DNA of 42,686 nt from Flavobacterium psychrolimnae (GCF_003312425.1 NZ_QNUX01000019.1:1-42686), one strand, 5' to 3'; counted from the stretch's first letter, positions 26,924 through 37,020 are shown. Translations and numbers: made by a program. The notes: generated by a model from the sequence alone, not told the origin.

Positions 26924-29900
26924 TTATTCTTCTAAACGAATGTCAAGTCCAAGACCTTTCAATTCATGCATCAATACATTGAATGATTCAGGTAATCCTG
27001 GTTCTGGCATAGATTCACCTTTTACGATAGCTTCGTAAGTTTTTGCTCTACCAATAACATCATCAGACTTCACAGTCAAGATTTCTCTAAGTGTACTTGA
27101 TGCTCCATAAGCTTCAAGTGCCCAAACCTCCATCTCTCCAAAACGCTGACCTCCAAATTGAGCTTTACCTCCAAGTGGTTGTTGAGTAATCAACGAGTAT
27201 GGACCTATAGAACGTGCGTGCATTTTATCGTCAACCATGTGTCCAAGTTTCAACATGTAGATAACACCTACTGTTGCCGCTTGATGGAAACGCTCTCCTG
27301 TACCACCATCATATAAATGTGTATGTCCAAAACGTGGTATTCCAGCTTCGTCAGTCAATTCATTGATTTGATCCAATGTTGCTCCGTCAAAAATTGGTGT
27401 AGCAAATTTTCTACCCAAGTTCATTCCAGCCCAACCAAGTACCGTTTCATAAATTTGACCAATGTTCATACGTGAAGGTACACCTAATGGATTCAACACA
27501 ATATCAACTGGTGTTCCGTCTTCAAGGAAAGGCATATCTTCATGACGAACGATACGAGCAACAATACCTTTGTTACCGTGACGTCCCGCCATTTTATCCC
27601 CAACTTTCAATTTACGTTTTTTGGCAATATATACTTTCGCTAATTTCAAGATTCCCGCTGGCAATTCATCTCCAACAGTAATAGTGAATTTCTCTCTACG
27701 TAATGCACCTTGTAAATCGTTCAATTTAATTTTATAGTTATGAATCAAATCATTAACCATTTTATTAGCTGCATCATCAGCAACCCATTGACCTTTACTT
27801 AAGTGAGCAAAATCTTCAACAGCATAAAGCATTTTTTGTGTGTATTTTTTACCTTTTGGTAAAACTTCCTCACCCAAATCATTCATTACACCTTGAGATG
27901 TTTTTCCGTTTACGATCAAGAAAAGTTTTTCTACTAATTTGTCTTTTAATTCAACAAATTTAACTTCAAACTCCATTTCAAGTGCTCCTAAAGCATCTTT
28001 ATCTTGAGTACGTTTACGTTTATCTTTTACTGCTCTTGCGAACAATTTTTTGTCTAAAACAACACCATGTAAAGAAGGAGACGCTTTTAATGAAGCATCT
28101 TTTACATCACCTGCTTTATCCCCAAAGATTGCACGAAGCAATTTCTCTTCCGGAGTAGGATCTGATTCTCCTTTTGGAGTAATTTTTCCGATAAGAATGT
28201 CGCCAGGTTTAACTTCAGCTCCAATTCTAATCATACCATTTTCATCTAAATCTTTAGTAGCTTCTTCAGAAACGTTTGGTATATCGTTCGTTAATTCTTC
28301 GTTACCTAATTTAGTATCTCTAACTTCTAATGAATAATCATCAACGTGAATAGAGGTGAAAATATCGTCACGAACTACTTTTTCAGAAATTACAATCGCA
28401 TCCTCGAAGTTGTATCCCTTCCATGGCATAAATGCAACTTTTAGGTTTCTACCTAAAGCTAATTCACCATTTTGAGTCGCATAACCTTCAGATAATACTT
28501 GTCCAGGAACCACTCTATCCCCTTTTCTTACGATAGGTTTAAGGTTGATACTTGTACCTTGATTGGTTTTTCTAAATTTAATTAGATTGTATGTTTTTTC
28601 ATCTGGCTCAAAACTTACCATTCTTTCTTCTTCAGAACGATCGTATTTGATAGTGATGATATTTGCATCTACATATTCTATAACTCCATCTCCTTCAGCA
28701 TTAATCAATACTCTAGAATCAGAAGCTACTTGACGCTCTAAACCAGTTCCAACAATAGGAGCTTCAGGACGAATTAATGGTACGGCCTGACGCATCATGT
28801 TAGATCCCATCAAGGCTCTATTCGCATCATCATGTTCCAAGAAAGGAATCAAAGATGCAGAAATCGAAGCAATTTGGTTAGGAGCAACATCTGTATAATC
28901 TACTTTTGATGGTTCAATTACCGGGAAATCACCTTCTTGACGTGCAATTACGTCTTCGGCAGTAATTTTACCAGTAGCATCCATTTGAATGTTTGCTTGC
29001 GCAATTAACATTCCTTCTTCTTCTTCAGCACTTAAGTAAACTGGAGTAGATTCTAGATCTACAACTCCGTTAGTTACTTTACGGTAAGGTGTTTCAATGA
29101 AACCCATTCCGTTTACTTTAGCATAAACACCAAGAGATGAAATCAAACCAATGTTTGGTCCCTCTGGAGTTTCAATTGGACATAAACGTCCGTAATGCGT
29201 ATAGTGAACGTCACGTACCTCAAAACCAGCTCTCTCTCTCGAAAGTCCACCTGGTCCTAGTGCAGATAATCTTCTCTTGTGCGTAATCTCGGCAAGTGGA
29301 TTCGTTTGATCCATAAACTGAGACAACTGGTTTGTACCAAAGAAAGAGTTGATAACAGACGATAATGTTTTAGCATTAATCAAATCTATTGGTGTAAACA
29401 CCTCGTTATCTCTAACGTTCATTCTCTCACGAATAGTTCTCGCCATACGCGCTAAACCAACACCGAATTGTTGAGACAATTGTTCTCCAACTGTTCTAAC
29501 ACGACGGTTTGACAAGTGATCAATATCATCAATCTCTGCTTTAGAGTTGATCAATTCGATCAAATATTTCACGATAGTTATGATATCTTCTTTGGTCAAG
29601 ACTTGCTTTTCCATTGGAGTATCTAACCCTAATTTTTTATTTATTCTATAACGACCTACTTCACCTAAGTTGTAACGTTGGTCAGAAAAGAATAATTTAT
29701 CAATAATACCACGCGCCGTTTCTTCATCAGGCGGTTCAGCGTTACGTAATTGTCTGTAGATATGCTCAACAGCCTCTTTTTCAGAGTTTGTTGGATCTTT
29801 TTGCAACGTATTATGAATGATAGCATAATCACCTTGATTAGCATCTTCTTTATGTAACAAAATAGATTTAACGTTAGAATCAATGATTTCTTCCACATTA

Positions 29901-30736
29901 TCTTTGTCGATAATAGTATCTCTGTCAAGGATTATTTCGTTACGTTCGATAGAAACTACTTCGCCAGTATCTTCATCTACGAAATCTTCATGCCATGTAT
30001 TCAATACACGTGCAGCTAATTTTCTACCGATATATTTTTTAAGTCCTGTTTTAGAAACTTTAATTTCCTCTGCAAGATCAAAAATCTCAAGGATATCCTT
30101 GTCTCTTTCAAATCCAATAGCACGGAATAAAGTAGTTACAGGTAATTTTTTCTTTCTGTCGATATAAGCATACATTACACTGTTTATATCCGTAGAGAAT
30201 TCTATCCAAGAACCTTTAAAAGGAATTACTCTGGCAGAATATAATTTTGTACCATTTGCATGGAATGATTGACCAAAGAAAACACCAGGAGATCTGTGTA
30301 ATTGAGAAACAACTACACGCTCAGCACCATTAATAACAAAGGTACCACTTGGTGTCATATAAGGAATTGTACCAAGATAAACATCTTGAACAATAGTTTC
30401 AAAATCTTCATGTTCTGGATCCGTACAATATAGTTTTAACCTTGCTTTTAAAGGCACACTATAGGTTAGACCTCTTTCTATACATTCTTGAATTGTATAA
30501 CGAGGTGGATCAACAAAGTAATCAAGGAATTCCAATACAAAGTTATTTCTTGTATCAGTAATTGGGAAATTTTCCATGAAGGTATTGTAAAGCCCTTCGT
30601 CGCCTCTTTCGTCAGATTTAGTTTCTAATTGAAAAAAATCTTTAAACGATTTAACCTGAACATCTAGAAAATCTGGATAGTCAGGGATGTTTTTTGTAGA
30701 GGCAAAATTCAATCTTTCAGTCTGATTTGTTATCAT
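26924..30736 (-). CDS. rpoB: DNA-directed RNA polymerase subunit beta
   Basis: The 1270-residue subunit begins at the ATG at 30736 ([13 protein letters not shown]); one extra upstream codon in the open frame is a TTG. The rifampicin-binding cluster (about 466-500) reads [20 protein letters not shown] then [13 protein letters not shown]. The positions equivalent to E. coli Q513, D516, H526 and S531 are all wild type, so the enzyme should be rifampicin-sensitive. The C-terminal [19 protein letters not shown] contact region with beta' is intact. It lies downstream of rplL beyond a hairpin resembling the attenuator known at this junction in other bacteria. Confidence 0.98.
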   Translation of the reverse strand: MITNQTERLNFASTKNIPDYPDFLDVQVKSFKDFFQLETKSDERGDEGLYNTFMENFPITDTRNNFVLEFLDYFVDPPRYTIQECIERGLTYSVPLKARLKLYCTDPEHEDFETIVQDVYLGTIPYMTPSGTFVINGAERVVVSQLHRSPGVFFGQSFHANGTKLYSARVIPFKGSWIEFSTDINSVMYAYIDRKKKLPVTTLFRAIGFERDKDILEIFDLAEEIKVSKTGLKKYIGRKLAARVLNTWHEDFVDEDTGEVVSIERNEIILDRDTIIDKDNVEEIIDSNVKSILLHKEDANQGDYAIIHNTLQKDPTNSEKEAVEHIYRQLRNAEPPDEETARGIIDKLFFSDQRYNLGEVGRYRINKKLGLDTPMEKQVLTKEDIITIVKYLIELINSKAEIDDIDHLSNRRVRTVGEQLSQQFGVGLARMARTIRERMNVRDNEVFTPIDLINAKTLSSVINSFFGTNQLSQFMDQTNPLAEITHKRRLSALGPGGLSRERAGFEVRDVHYTHYGRLCPIETPEGPNIGLISSLGVYAKVNGMGFIETPYRKVTNGVVDLESTPVYLSAEEEEGMLIAQANIQMDATGKITAEDVIARQEGDFPVIEPSKVDYTDVAPNQIASISASLIPFLEHDDANRALMGSNMMRQAVPLIRPEAPIVGTGLERQVASDSRVLINAEGDGVIEYVDANIITIKYDRSEEERMVSFEPDEKTYNLIKFRKTNQGTSINLKPIVRKGDRVVPGQVLSEGYATQNGELALGRNLKVAFMPWKGYNFEDAIVISEKVVRDDIFTSIHVDDYSLEVRDTKLGNEELTNDIPNVSEEATKDLDENGMIRIGAEVKPGDILIGKITPKGESDPTPEEKLLRAIFGDKAGDVKDASLKASPSLHGVVLDKKLFARAVKDKRKRTQDKDALGALEMEFEVKFVELKDKLVEKLFLIVNGKTSQGVMNDLGEEVLPKGKKYTQKMLYAVEDFAHLSKGQWVADDAANKMVNDLIHNYKIKLNDLQGALRREKFTITVGDELPAGILKLAKVYIAKKRKLKVGDKMAGRHGNKGIVARIVRHEDMPFLEDGTPVDIVLNPLGVPSRMNIGQIYETVLGWAGMNLGRKFATPIFDGATLDQINELTDEAGIPRFGHTHLYDGGTGERFHQAATVGVIYMLKLGHMVDDKMHARSIGPYSLITQQPLGGKAQFGGQRFGEMEVWALEAYGASSTLREILTVKSDDVIGRAKTYEAIVKGESMPEPGLPESFNVLMHELKGLGLDIRLEE

Positions 30737-30950
30737 CAATGGACAAAATTTTGATTAAAAAAGTAATTTTTTTGTACAAATATTGACTATTTATACTTTT
30801 CTTTTACAACCATTACATCTTTAAAAACCAATTTAAGATAACTACTTTCTTATTATCTGTTAATTTTTTTTCCTCGTAATGGGTAAAATGAATTTGATTT
30901 AAAAGACTATACTGCAATTACACAAGCTAGACTTTTGTTATACGAAAAAT

Positions 30951-30989
30951 GGTTTAGGTCATTGGGTGACTAAACCCAAGACCTAAACC
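30951..30989 (-). promoter_or_regulatory. rplL-rpoB junction hairpin, probable attenuator or processing site
   Basis: A long hairpin lies 22 bases after the rplL stop: GGTTTAGGTC/GACCTAAACC (10 bp) stacked on TTGGGT/ACCCAA with one bulged A and a 6-base loop. On the minus strand it is followed by a short T tract (ATTTTT). In E. coli a partial terminator and an RNase III site occupy the same junction and lower rpoBC expression relative to ribosomal proteins. A similar role here is inferred from position and shape. Confidence 0.65.
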
Positions 30990-31011
30990 TTATTCTTTAA
31001 ACTGAGTTTAA

Positions 31012-31380
31012 CTATTTAAGCTCAACAACAGCTCCAGCTTCTTCTAAAGATTTTTTAAGACCTTCAGCCTCTTCTTTAGAAACACCTTCTTTTACATTAC
31101 TTGGTGCGCTATCAACTACATCTTTAGCTTCTTTCAAACCTAAACCTGTAAGTTCTTTAACTAATTTTACAACTGCTAATTTAGAAGAACCAGCTTCTTT
31201 CAATACAACTGTAAATTCTGTTTGAACTTCTTCAGCAGCAGCTTCACCGCCACCTGAAACTACTACAGCTGCAGCAGCTGGTTCGATTCCGTACTCATCT
31301 TTTAATATTGTTGCTAATTCGTTAACTTCTTTTACTGTAAGGTTAACTAATTGTTCTGCGAATTGTTTCAAATCTGCCAT
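31012..31380 (-). CDS. rplL: 50S ribosomal protein L7/L12 (bL12)
   Basis: This 122-residue stalk protein recruits translational GTPases. The N-terminal dimerisation helix pair ([20 protein letters not shown]) and the Ala/Gly-rich hinge ([17 protein letters not shown], about 35-52) are visible. So is the C-terminal factor-binding domain ([28 protein letters not shown]). Length is normal. It is co-transcribed with rplJ, 89 bases upstream. Confidence 0.97.
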   Translation of the reverse strand: MADLKQFAEQLVNLTVKEVNELATILKDEYGIEPAAAAVVVSGGGEAAAEEVQTEFTVVLKEAGSSKLAVVKLVKELTGLGLKEAKDVVDSAPSNVKEGVSKEEAEGLKKSLEEAGAVVELK

Positions 31381-31469
31381 TTTTTCTATCGTTTTAAAAT
31401 GATTTGTAAAAATATAATTTATTTATTGTGCGCGTTTTTTAAATAAAATTAGAGTAAAACCCTATTTTA

Positions 31470-31982
31470 TTATGCTTCCACTTCTTCTGTAGCCTCTTCG
31501 CTTTTTGCGAATTGGTTTTGAAGTGCAGAAATAACTCTTTGTGCTGGTGACTGCAATAATCCAATAAGTTCGCCAATAAGCTCTTCTTTAGATTTAATAG
31601 TTGCTAGTGCATCTAATTGATCGTCTCCAATATAAACTTCAGAGTTAATATAAGCTCCCTTTAAAATAGGTTTAGCTGATTTTTTTCTGAAATCTTTGAT
31701 AATTTTACCAGGAGCGTTTGCTATTTCAGAAATGAATATAGCGCTATTACCAGTCAAAACTGAAGGTAAATCTCCATAATCATTAGCTGAAGCTTCCATT
31801 GCTTTTGCAAGCAAAGTATTTTTAACTACTTCTAATTTTATACCTGCTTTAAAGCAAGCTCTTCTCAAGTTTGAAGTTGTTTCTGCATTCATTCCAGAAA
31901 TATCAGATACATAAACAATGTTTGTACCAGCTAACTGTGCAGTTAAAACTTCAATCGCGATTGATTTTTCTTCTCTAGTCAT
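31470..31982 (-). CDS. rplJ: 50S ribosomal protein L10 (uL10)
   Basis: The 170-residue base of the ribosomal stalk. The N-terminal rRNA-binding domain (MTREEKSIAIEVLTAQLAGTN...LRRACFKAGIKLEVVKNTLL) and the C-terminal helix that carries L12 dimers are present. Only 22 bases separate it from rplA, so there is no room for the long L10-binding leader found upstream of rplJ in E. coli. Autoregulation, if any, must use another site. Confidence 0.96.
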   Translation of the reverse strand: MTREEKSIAIEVLTAQLAGTNIVYVSDISGMNAETTSNLRRACFKAGIKLEVVKNTLLAKAMEASANDYGDLPSVLTGNSAIFISEIANAPGKIIKDFRKKSAKPILKGAYINSEVYIGDDQLDALATIKSKEELIGELIGLLQSPAQRVISALQNQFAKSEEATEEVEA

Positions 31983-32004
31983 ACTAAAAATTTTTAACTA
32001 CCAA

Positions 32005-32694
32005 TTATACTGCTTTAGGGTCCAATGCAATTGCAGGACTCATAGTGCTAGTTAGGTATATACTTTTGATGTATGTTCCTTTAGCAGCAGTTGGCTTAAG
32101 TTTGATTAATGTTTGAATAATTTCGTGCGCATTGTCAACGATTTGCTCGCTACCAAAAGAAATTTTACCAATTCCTGCATGCACAATACCAGTTTTATCA
32201 ACTTTAAAGTCAATTTTACCAGCTTTAACCTCTTGAACAGCTTTTGCAACATCCATAGTTACAGTACCTGTTTTAGGGTTTGGCATTAAACCTCTAGGTC
32301 CTAATATACGACCTAATGGACCTAATTTACCCATAACAGAAGGCATCGTGATGATAACATCAACATCCGTCCAACCGTCTTTAATTTTTTGTAAATAATC
32401 GTCAAGACCTACATAGTCTGCACCAGCTGCTAAAGCTTCCGCTTCTTTGTCTGGAGTAACTAATGCCAATACTTTAACGTCTTTACCAGTTCCATGAGGC
32501 AATGTTACCACACCTCTTACCATTTGATTCGCTTTTCTTGGATCTACACCCAAACGTACTGCGATATCAACAGACTCATCAAATTTTGCAGAAGCAACTA
32601 CTTTTATCAATGCCGCAGCATCTTTAAGAGAATATAGTTTGTTCTTTTCAATTTTTGAAGCAGCCTCTTTTTGCTTTTTTGTCAATTTTGCCAT
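32005..32694 (-). CDS. rplA: 50S ribosomal protein L1 (uL1)
   Basis: This 229-residue protein of the L1 stalk binds 23S rRNA helix 76-78 and, in many bacteria, represses its own operon by binding the rplK leader. The signature [26 protein letters not shown] is intact, and length is normal. It follows rplK by 13 bases. Confidence 0.97.
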   Translation of the reverse strand: MAKLTKKQKEAASKIEKNKLYSLKDAAALIKVVASAKFDESVDIAVRLGVDPRKANQMVRGVVTLPHGTGKDVKVLALVTPDKEAEALAAGADYVGLDDYLQKIKDGWTDVDVIITMPSVMGKLGPLGRILGPRGLMPNPKTGTVTMDVAKAVQEVKAGKIDFKVDKTGIVHAGIGKISFGSEQIVDNAHEIIQTLIKLKPTAAKGTYIKSIYLTSTMSPAIALDPKAV

Positions 32695-32707
32695 GTCTTT
32701 CTCTTAA

Positions 32708-33145
32708 TTAAAAAGGAGAATCTCCTGATACAGTTATACCCATAGACCTAGCAGTTCCAGCAATCATGCTCATAGCAGATTCGATTGTGAATGCATTTAA
32801 ATCTACCATTTTATCTTCAGCGATTGCTTTGATAACGTCCCAAGTAACGCTTGCTACTTTTTTACGATTTGGTTCACCTGATCCTGACTTTAGCTTTGCA
32901 GCTTCCAATAACTGGACAGCAGCTGGAGGAGTTTTTACAACAAAATCAAATGATTTGTCTTTATACACAGTAATTTGTACTGGGCATATTTTGCCGGGCT
33001 TATCTTGAGTTCTAGCATTAAATTGCTTACAGAATTCCATGATGTTTACCCCAGCAGCTCCTAAAGCAGGTCCAACCGGTGGCGACGGATTCGCAGCACC
33101 TCCCTTAACTTGTAGTTTAACTACCTTACTAATTTCTTTAGCCAT
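32708..33145 (-). CDS. rplK: 50S ribosomal protein L11 (uL11)
   Basis: This 145-residue protein of the GTPase-associated centre (thiostrepton-binding region) shows the N-terminal [20 protein letters not shown] motif and the C-terminal rRNA-binding domain ending [10 protein letters not shown]. It is the first gene of the L11-L1-L10-L12 series and lies 68 bases after nusG. Confidence 0.97.
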   Translation of the reverse strand: MAKEISKVVKLQVKGGAANPSPPVGPALGAAGVNIMEFCKQFNARTQDKPGKICPVQITVYKDKSFDFVVKTPPAAVQLLEAAKLKSGSGEPNRKKVASVTWDVIKAIAEDKMVDLNAFTIESAMSMIAGTARSMGITVSGDSPF

Positions 33146-33213
33146 TTTTTAAAAAATTTAACATTACAATCATTGGAAGCGATTATAATGGATATTATAG
33201 ATGTAACAAAAAA

Positions 33214-33765
33214 TTATACTTTTTCAACTTGCATAAAACTCAACTCCAACGGTGTTTTTCTTCCGAAAATCTTAACCATTACTTCAAGTTTACGCTTTTC
33301 TTCATTTATTTTTTCAACAGTACCATTAAAACCATTAAAAGGTCCATCAATAACCTTAATTGTTTCTCCAATATTGAAAGGAATTGAACGGGTATCTGTA
33401 TTCACAGCCAACTCATCCACTTTACCTAACATTCTGTTTACTTCTGAAATTCTCAAAGGAACAGGCTCTCCACCTTTTATTTCACCTAAAAAACCAATAA
33501 CACTTGTTATAGACTTGATAATATGAGGTATTTCACCAATAAGATTCGCTTCAATCATAACATAACCAGGAAAATAAACTTTGTCTTTGATTATTTTTTT
33601 CCCTTCTTTCACAGTAACGACTTTCTCAGTAGGAACTAAAACTTGTGAAACATAATCACCCATCCCTAACCTTGCGATTTCGGTCTCGATGTATGCCTTC
33701 ACTTTGTTTTCTTGTCCGCTTACCGCTCTAACGACATACCATTTTTTAATACTATTATCTGCCAT
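33214..33765 (-). CDS. nusG: Transcription termination/antitermination protein NusG
   Basis: The 183-residue NusG has an NGN domain (KKWYVVRAVSGQENKVKAYIE, about 5-110) that binds the polymerase clamp and a C-terminal KOW domain (GETIKVIDGPFNGFNGTVEKI, about 125-183) that contacts Rho or ribosomal protein S10. Length and domain order are standard. It lies 10 bases after secE, the universal secE-nusG pair. Confidence 0.97.
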   Translation of the reverse strand: MADNSIKKWYVVRAVSGQENKVKAYIETEIARLGMGDYVSQVLVPTEKVVTVKEGKKIIKDKVYFPGYVMIEANLIGEIPHIIKSITSVIGFLGEIKGGEPVPLRISEVNRMLGKVDELAVNTDTRSIPFNIGETIKVIDGPFNGFNGTVEKINEEKRKLEVMVKIFGRKTPLELSFMQVEKV

Positions 33766-33775
33766 AACAAAAAAA

Positions 33776-33973
33776 TTAAGCTTTTATCCAGTTAAAAAAT
33801 CCAGCTAAAGCTTTTGCGAAAATTTCATCAACTCCCCAAGTTGCCAAGGCGAATAATACTGAAAAAACAGCAACAACAATCGTTAGACGTTGTACCTCAG
33901 GCCAAGCTGGCCAAGTTACATTTGACTTTAATTCCTCAAATGCTTCTGATATGTAATTTACAACTTTTGTCAT
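33776..33973 (-). CDS. secE: Preprotein translocase subunit SecE
   Basis: The 65-residue single-span SecE forms the SecYEG channel in the inner membrane. An amphipathic N-terminal helix (YISEAFEELKSNVTWPAWPEVQ) with the conserved WP motif precedes one transmembrane segment (TIVVAVFSVLFALATWGVDEI). It sits between tRNA-Trp and nusG, as in many bacteria. Confidence 0.96.
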   Translation of the reverse strand: MTKVVNYISEAFEELKSNVTWPAWPEVQRLTIVVAVFSVLFALATWGVDEIFAKALAGFFNWIKA

Positions 33974-33990
33974 TATGATTTATTTTTTTG

Positions 33991-34061
33991 CACGGGCGGA
34001 GGGATTCGAACCCCCATCAACGGTTTTGGAGACCGCTATTCTACCCTTGAACTACGCCCGT
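33991..34061 (-). tRNA. tRNA-Trp (anticodon CCA)
   Basis: On the minus strand a cloverleaf begins ACGGGCG and ends CGCCCGT plus discriminator G. The anticodon stem GCGGT/ACCGT (one G-T pair) holds loop CTCCAAA, giving anticodon CCA. The T arm contains GGTTCGAATCC. It is embedded between tuf and secE. No CCA tail is encoded. Confidence 0.95.
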
Positions 34062-34067
34062 TAGTTA

Positions 34068-34107
34068 AAAGCCAGCGATTTTTCAGTTATGAAAATCAAC
34101 TGGCTTT
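34068..34107 (-). other. Long hairpin between tuf and tRNA-Trp
   Basis: AAAGCCAG/CTGGCTTT (8 bp) is followed inward by GATTTT-CA/TG-AAAATC with one bulged T and a GTTA loop. On the minus strand only four T's follow before the tRNA. This suits an RNase processing site or weak attenuator separating tuf mRNA from the tRNA better than a full terminator. Confidence 0.55.
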
Positions 34108-34122
34108 ATATAATTTTTAGGA

Positions 34123-35310
34123 TTAACCTACAATCTCAGTTACTTGTCCAGCACCTACAGTTCTACCACCTTCACGGATAGCGAAACGTAAACCAACGCT
34201 CATTGCGATTGGGCTTAACAAAGAAACATTGATAGTTAAGTTATCTCCTGGCATTACCATCTCTACACCTTCTGGTAAAGTAATAACTCCTGTTACGTCA
34301 GTTGTACGAACGTAAAACTGTGGACGGTAGTTATTATGGAATGGCGTATGACGACCACCTTCTTCTTTTTTCAAGATATAAACCTCAGCTTTGAAAGTAG
34401 CGTGTGGTTTAACTGAACCTGGCTTAATGATAACCATTCCTCTTTTGATAGATTCTTTATCAACACCACGCAACAATAAACCTACGTTATCTCCTGCTTC
34501 ACCTCTATCTAGGATTTTACGGAACATCTCAACTCCTGTAATAGTAGAAGTTAATTTTTCAGCTCCCATACCAATGATTTCAACAGCATCCCCTGTATTA
34601 GCAATACCTGTTTCGATACGACCTGTAGCAACAGTTCCACGACCAGTAATTGTAAATACATCTTCAACCGGCATCAAGAATGGTTTTTCAGTATCACGAA
34701 TTGGCTCTTCGATCCAGGAATCTACAGCAGCCATCAATTCAATAATTTTTGGTACCCAAACTGGATCATTGTTCAATCCACCCAAAGCAGAACCTTGAAC
34801 AACTGGACAATTATCACCATCATATTCATAGAAAGACAATAAGTCTCTAATTTCCATTTCAACAAGTTCCAATAATTCCTCATCATCAACCATATCCACT
34901 TTATTCATGAATACAACCATTCTAGGAATACCAACCTGACGTCCTAAAAGGATATGCTCACGTGTTTGTGGCATTGGTCCATCAGTTGCAGCTACCACAA
35001 GAATAGCACCATCCATTTGAGCAGCTCCTGTAACCATGTTTTTTACGTAATCCGCGTGACCTGGACAGTCAACGTGAGCGTAATGACGATTAGCAGTTTC
35101 ATACTCAACGTGAGATGTATTAATTGTAATACCTCTTTCTTTTTCTTCAGGAGCATTATCAATTTGATCAAATGATTTTGCTTGACAGTAACCAGCATCA
35201 GATAATACTTTTGTGATTGCTGCTGTTAAAGTAGTTTTACCGTGATCTACGTGTCCGATCGTACCAATATTTAAGTGTGGTTTCGAACGGTTAAAGGTTT
35301 CTTTTGCCAT
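34123..35310 (-). CDS. tuf: Elongation factor Tu
   Basis: This 395-residue GTPase delivers aminoacyl-tRNA to the ribosome. P-loop GHVDHGKT, switch [10 protein letters not shown] and NKVD are intact. The domain II/III segments include [13 protein letters not shown] and [24 protein letters not shown], where kirromycin-resistance changes occur elsewhere; no unusual residue stands out. It is preceded by three tRNA genes and followed by tRNA-Trp, so tRNAs and EF-Tu share a transcript. Confidence 0.98.
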   Translation of the reverse strand: MAKETFNRSKPHLNIGTIGHVDHGKTTLTAAITKVLSDAGYCQAKSFDQIDNAPEEKERGITINTSHVEYETANRHYAHVDCPGHADYVKNMVTGAAQMDGAILVVAATDGPMPQTREHILLGRQVGIPRMVVFMNKVDMVDDEELLELVEMEIRDLLSFYEYDGDNCPVVQGSALGGLNNDPVWVPKIIELMAAVDSWIEEPIRDTEKPFLMPVEDVFTITGRGTVATGRIETGIANTGDAVEIIGMGAEKLTSTITGVEMFRKILDRGEAGDNVGLLLRGVDKESIKRGMVIIKPGSVKPHATFKAEVYILKKEEGGRHTPFHNNYRPQFYVRTTDVTGVITLPEGVEMVMPGDNLTINVSLLSPIAMSVGLRFAIREGGRTVGAGQVTEIVG

Positions 35311-35362
35311 TTTACTTAATTTTAATCTTGTTATATATTAATTTTTATTTCCTACTTACTTG

Positions 35363-35434
35363 AGCCAACTACGGGAATTGAACCCGTGACCTCTTCCTTA
35401 CCAAGGAAGCACTCTACCTCTGAGCTAAGTCGGC
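35363..35434 (-). tRNA. tRNA-Thr (anticodon GGT)
   Basis: Minus-strand cloverleaf GCCGACT...AGTTGGC plus U discriminator. The anticodon arm is CTTCC-TTGGTAA-GGAAG, giving anticodon GGT. It is the last tRNA before tuf, the same position as thrT before tufB in E. coli. Confidence 0.95.
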
Positions 35435-35512
35435 AGAACCCCTTATCAAAGAGCTTAAACCACAATGCTCAGACTATTAAATCTACCTATTGCAACCTAA
35501 GATTAATCTTAG

Positions 35513-35593
35513 TGGGGAGAGCAGGATTCGAACCTGCGAAGTTCACACAGCAGATTTACAGTCTGCCCTCGTTGGCCGCTTGAGTATCTCCCC
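35513..35593 (-). tRNA. tRNA-Tyr (anticodon GTA)
   Basis: Minus-strand class II tRNA with a long variable arm. Acceptor GGGGAGA/TCTCCCC plus A, anticodon loop CTGTAAA (GTA). The 78 bases between this and tRNA-Thr(GGT) contain no recognisable tRNA, although in E. coli a glycine tRNA occupies this place. Confidence 0.95.
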
Positions 35594-35626
35594 TACTTTT
35601 TATATTATCAAACCTTTACAGTCTTG

Positions 35627-35700
35627 AGCCGGCGGAGGGACTCGAACCCACGACCTGCTGATTACAAATCAGCTGCTCTAGCCAACTGAGCTACGCTGGC
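35627..35700 (-). tRNA. tRNA-Thr (anticodon TGT) with an A-C acceptor mismatch
   Basis: Minus-strand cloverleaf. Anticodon arm GCTGA-TTTGTAA-TCAGC gives TGT. The acceptor arms read GCCAGCG and CGCCGGC, so the fourth pair is A4-C69 instead of the G-C expected; all other acceptor pairs are Watson-Crick. It is the first tRNA of the tuf operon. Confidence 0.93.
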
Positions 35701-35707
35701 GAATCAA

Positions 35708-35736
35708 TAAAAAAAGTCCGCTATTTCTAACGGACT
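35708..35736 (-). terminator. Terminator of the hibernation-factor gene, overlapping the tRNA-tuf promoter
   Basis: On the minus strand AGTCCGTTA/TAGCGGACT (9 bp, one G-U) with a GAAA loop is followed by seven T's. It lies 55 bases past the stop of the hibernation gene and 8 bases before tRNA-Thr(TGT). The tRNA-tuf promoter sits just upstream, so its start site falls inside the 5' arm. Confidence 0.85.
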
Positions 35737-35737
35737 G

Positions 35738-35768
35738 CAAATGTAGAGATTTTATCTCTCAATCAAAA
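35738..35768 (-). promoter_or_regulatory. Promoter of the tRNA-tuf operon
   Basis: On the minus strand TTTTG (35768-35764), 18 bases, then TACATTTG (35745-35738) matches both halves of the Bacteroidetes promoter (TTG / TAnnTTTG). Transcription should start near 35731-35735. Confidence 0.75.
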
Positions 35769-35790
35769 CATTTTTTCGAAAAAATTTATA

Positions 35791-36093
35791 TTAAATATGA
35801 GAACTTATCTTTTCTTTTCTTTTTACCAACATTCGTTCTAGAGATTCTGCAGAAAGTCCCACAGCTTCTTCAAAAGTTTTGCACTGTTTTTTTACTAAAA
35901 AATCATCTCCGGGAACATTGATTTTCACCTCTGCAATTTTATTCTCTTTATCACTTGTCTTTTCAACTTTCAAAAAAACATCCGCTGACACGACTTTGTC
36001 ATAATACTTTTCCAACTTGTCCAATCTTTCTTGAACAAAATCTACTAGCTTTTTGTCAACAGTAAAGTTAACTGCATGAACACTTACCTTCAT
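35791..36093 (-). CDS. Ribosome hibernation promoting factor, short form (HPF/RaiA family)
   Basis: This protein is about 100 residues with the beta-alpha-beta-beta-beta-alpha fold implied by MKVSVHAVNFTVDKKLVDFVQERLDKLEKYYDKV and the ending LSAESLERMLVKRKEK. It binds the 30S decoding centre to silence ribosomes in stationary phase. I chose the ATG at 36093 because family members begin MKV; an ATG two codons upstream (36099) is equally possible. The C-terminal dimerisation domain of long HPF is absent. It lies downstream of the recombinase gene by about 30 bases, probably in one operon, and ends before the terminator at 35708-35736. Confidence 0.9.
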   Translation of the reverse strand: MKVSVHAVNFTVDKKLVDFVQERLDKLEKYYDKVVSADVFLKVEKTSDKENKIAEVKINVPGDDFLVKKQCKTFEEAVGLSAESLERMLVKRKEKISSHI

Positions 36094-36123
36094 AATCATC
36101 TTTTTTAATTGTTAAACACTAAA

Positions 36124-37020
36124 TCATTTCTTTCCCCGCGGATGAGCATCTTTATATATAGTTTTTAGTTCCGCTAAACTGTTGTGCGTATATATTTGAG
36201 TAGATGCCAAACTGGAATGTCCCAATAATTCTTTCACCGAATTCAAATCTGCTCCATTATTTAATAAATGTGTAGCAAATGTATGTCGCAAAATGTGAGG
36301 GCTTTTTTTTACTTTTTCCGACACAGTACTAAAGTAAGAATTTATTAAACGATACACAAAGGATTCATTTAATTTTAACCCTTTTTTTGTGAGAAAAAAA
36401 TAATCCTTATCAACTATAGACAACAACGAAGTTCTTTCTTTTACGTATAAAGAAAACTGATCTGAAATTATTGGCAGCACCGGAAGAATACGCTCTTTAT
36501 TTCGTTTTCCTAAAACCTTAATTGTATTAGATGACAAATCAACATTTTCCATTTTTAGATGAATCAATTCCGCCCTTCGCACTCCTGTGGTATACAATAA
36601 ATCAATTATGAGCTTATTTCTAACCTCTTCAAATCCGACCGTGCTTTGCATTTGACCCAAAACTGCCGTCATTTCCTTTTCAGAAAAAGGAATCTGTAGT
36701 ATTTTAGGAATTTTGAGTGCTTTGTGTTTTAAAAGTGGACTAACTTCTATTTGCTTTGTTTTTAATAGAAATTTGTAAAATGCTTTTAAAGATGCAATTT
36801 TTCTATTTACCGAAACATTAGACACTGAATCATCAACTAATGAAACTATCCAATTTCTAATTTGGCCGTAATTCACTTGCTCGATATTTTCCTGATCAAA
36901 ATGAATTTTATTGAATGACTCAAAAGAATTAATATCATTGCAATAAGCTGTTATTGTATGTGGAGAATATTTTTTCTCCAAGCAGAGATAATCCCTAAAT
37001 GCGTCTTTATTTGTGGACAT
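36124..37020 (-). CDS. xerC: Tyrosine recombinase, XerC/XerD family
   Basis: This 298-residue chromosome-dimer-resolution-type recombinase has an N-terminal SAM-like DNA-binding domain (about 1-90) and a C-terminal catalytic domain. The catalytic set is complete: R148 (TTGVRRAEL), K172 (GKRNKER), H242 and R245 (HILRH), H268 (LLGHSS) and nucleophile Y277 (IYTH). Length is that of Xer proteins rather than longer phage or transposon integrases. The gene sits among housekeeping translation genes, which supports a cellular Xer. The symbol XerC rather than XerD is a choice by context only. Confidence 0.88.
   Translation of the reverse strand: MSTNKDAFRDYLCLEKKYSPHTITAYCNDINSFESFNKIHFDQENIEQVNYGQIRNWIVSLVDDSVSNVSVNRKIASLKAFYKFLLKTKQIEVSPLLKHKALKIPKILQIPFSEKEMTAVLGQMQSTVGFEEVRNKLIIDLLYTTGVRRAELIHLKMENVDLSSNTIKVLGKRNKERILPVLPIISDQFSLYVKERTSLLSIVDKDYFFLTKKGLKLNESFVYRLINSYFSTVSEKVKKSPHILRHTFATHLLNNGADLNSVKELLGHSSLASTQIYTHNSLAELKTIYKDAHPRGKK

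Noticed and set aside
34068..34107. Hairpin after tuf as a true intrinsic terminator
   Set aside because: Only four T's follow on the minus strand before tRNA-Trp, so a processing or attenuation role is more likely than full termination.
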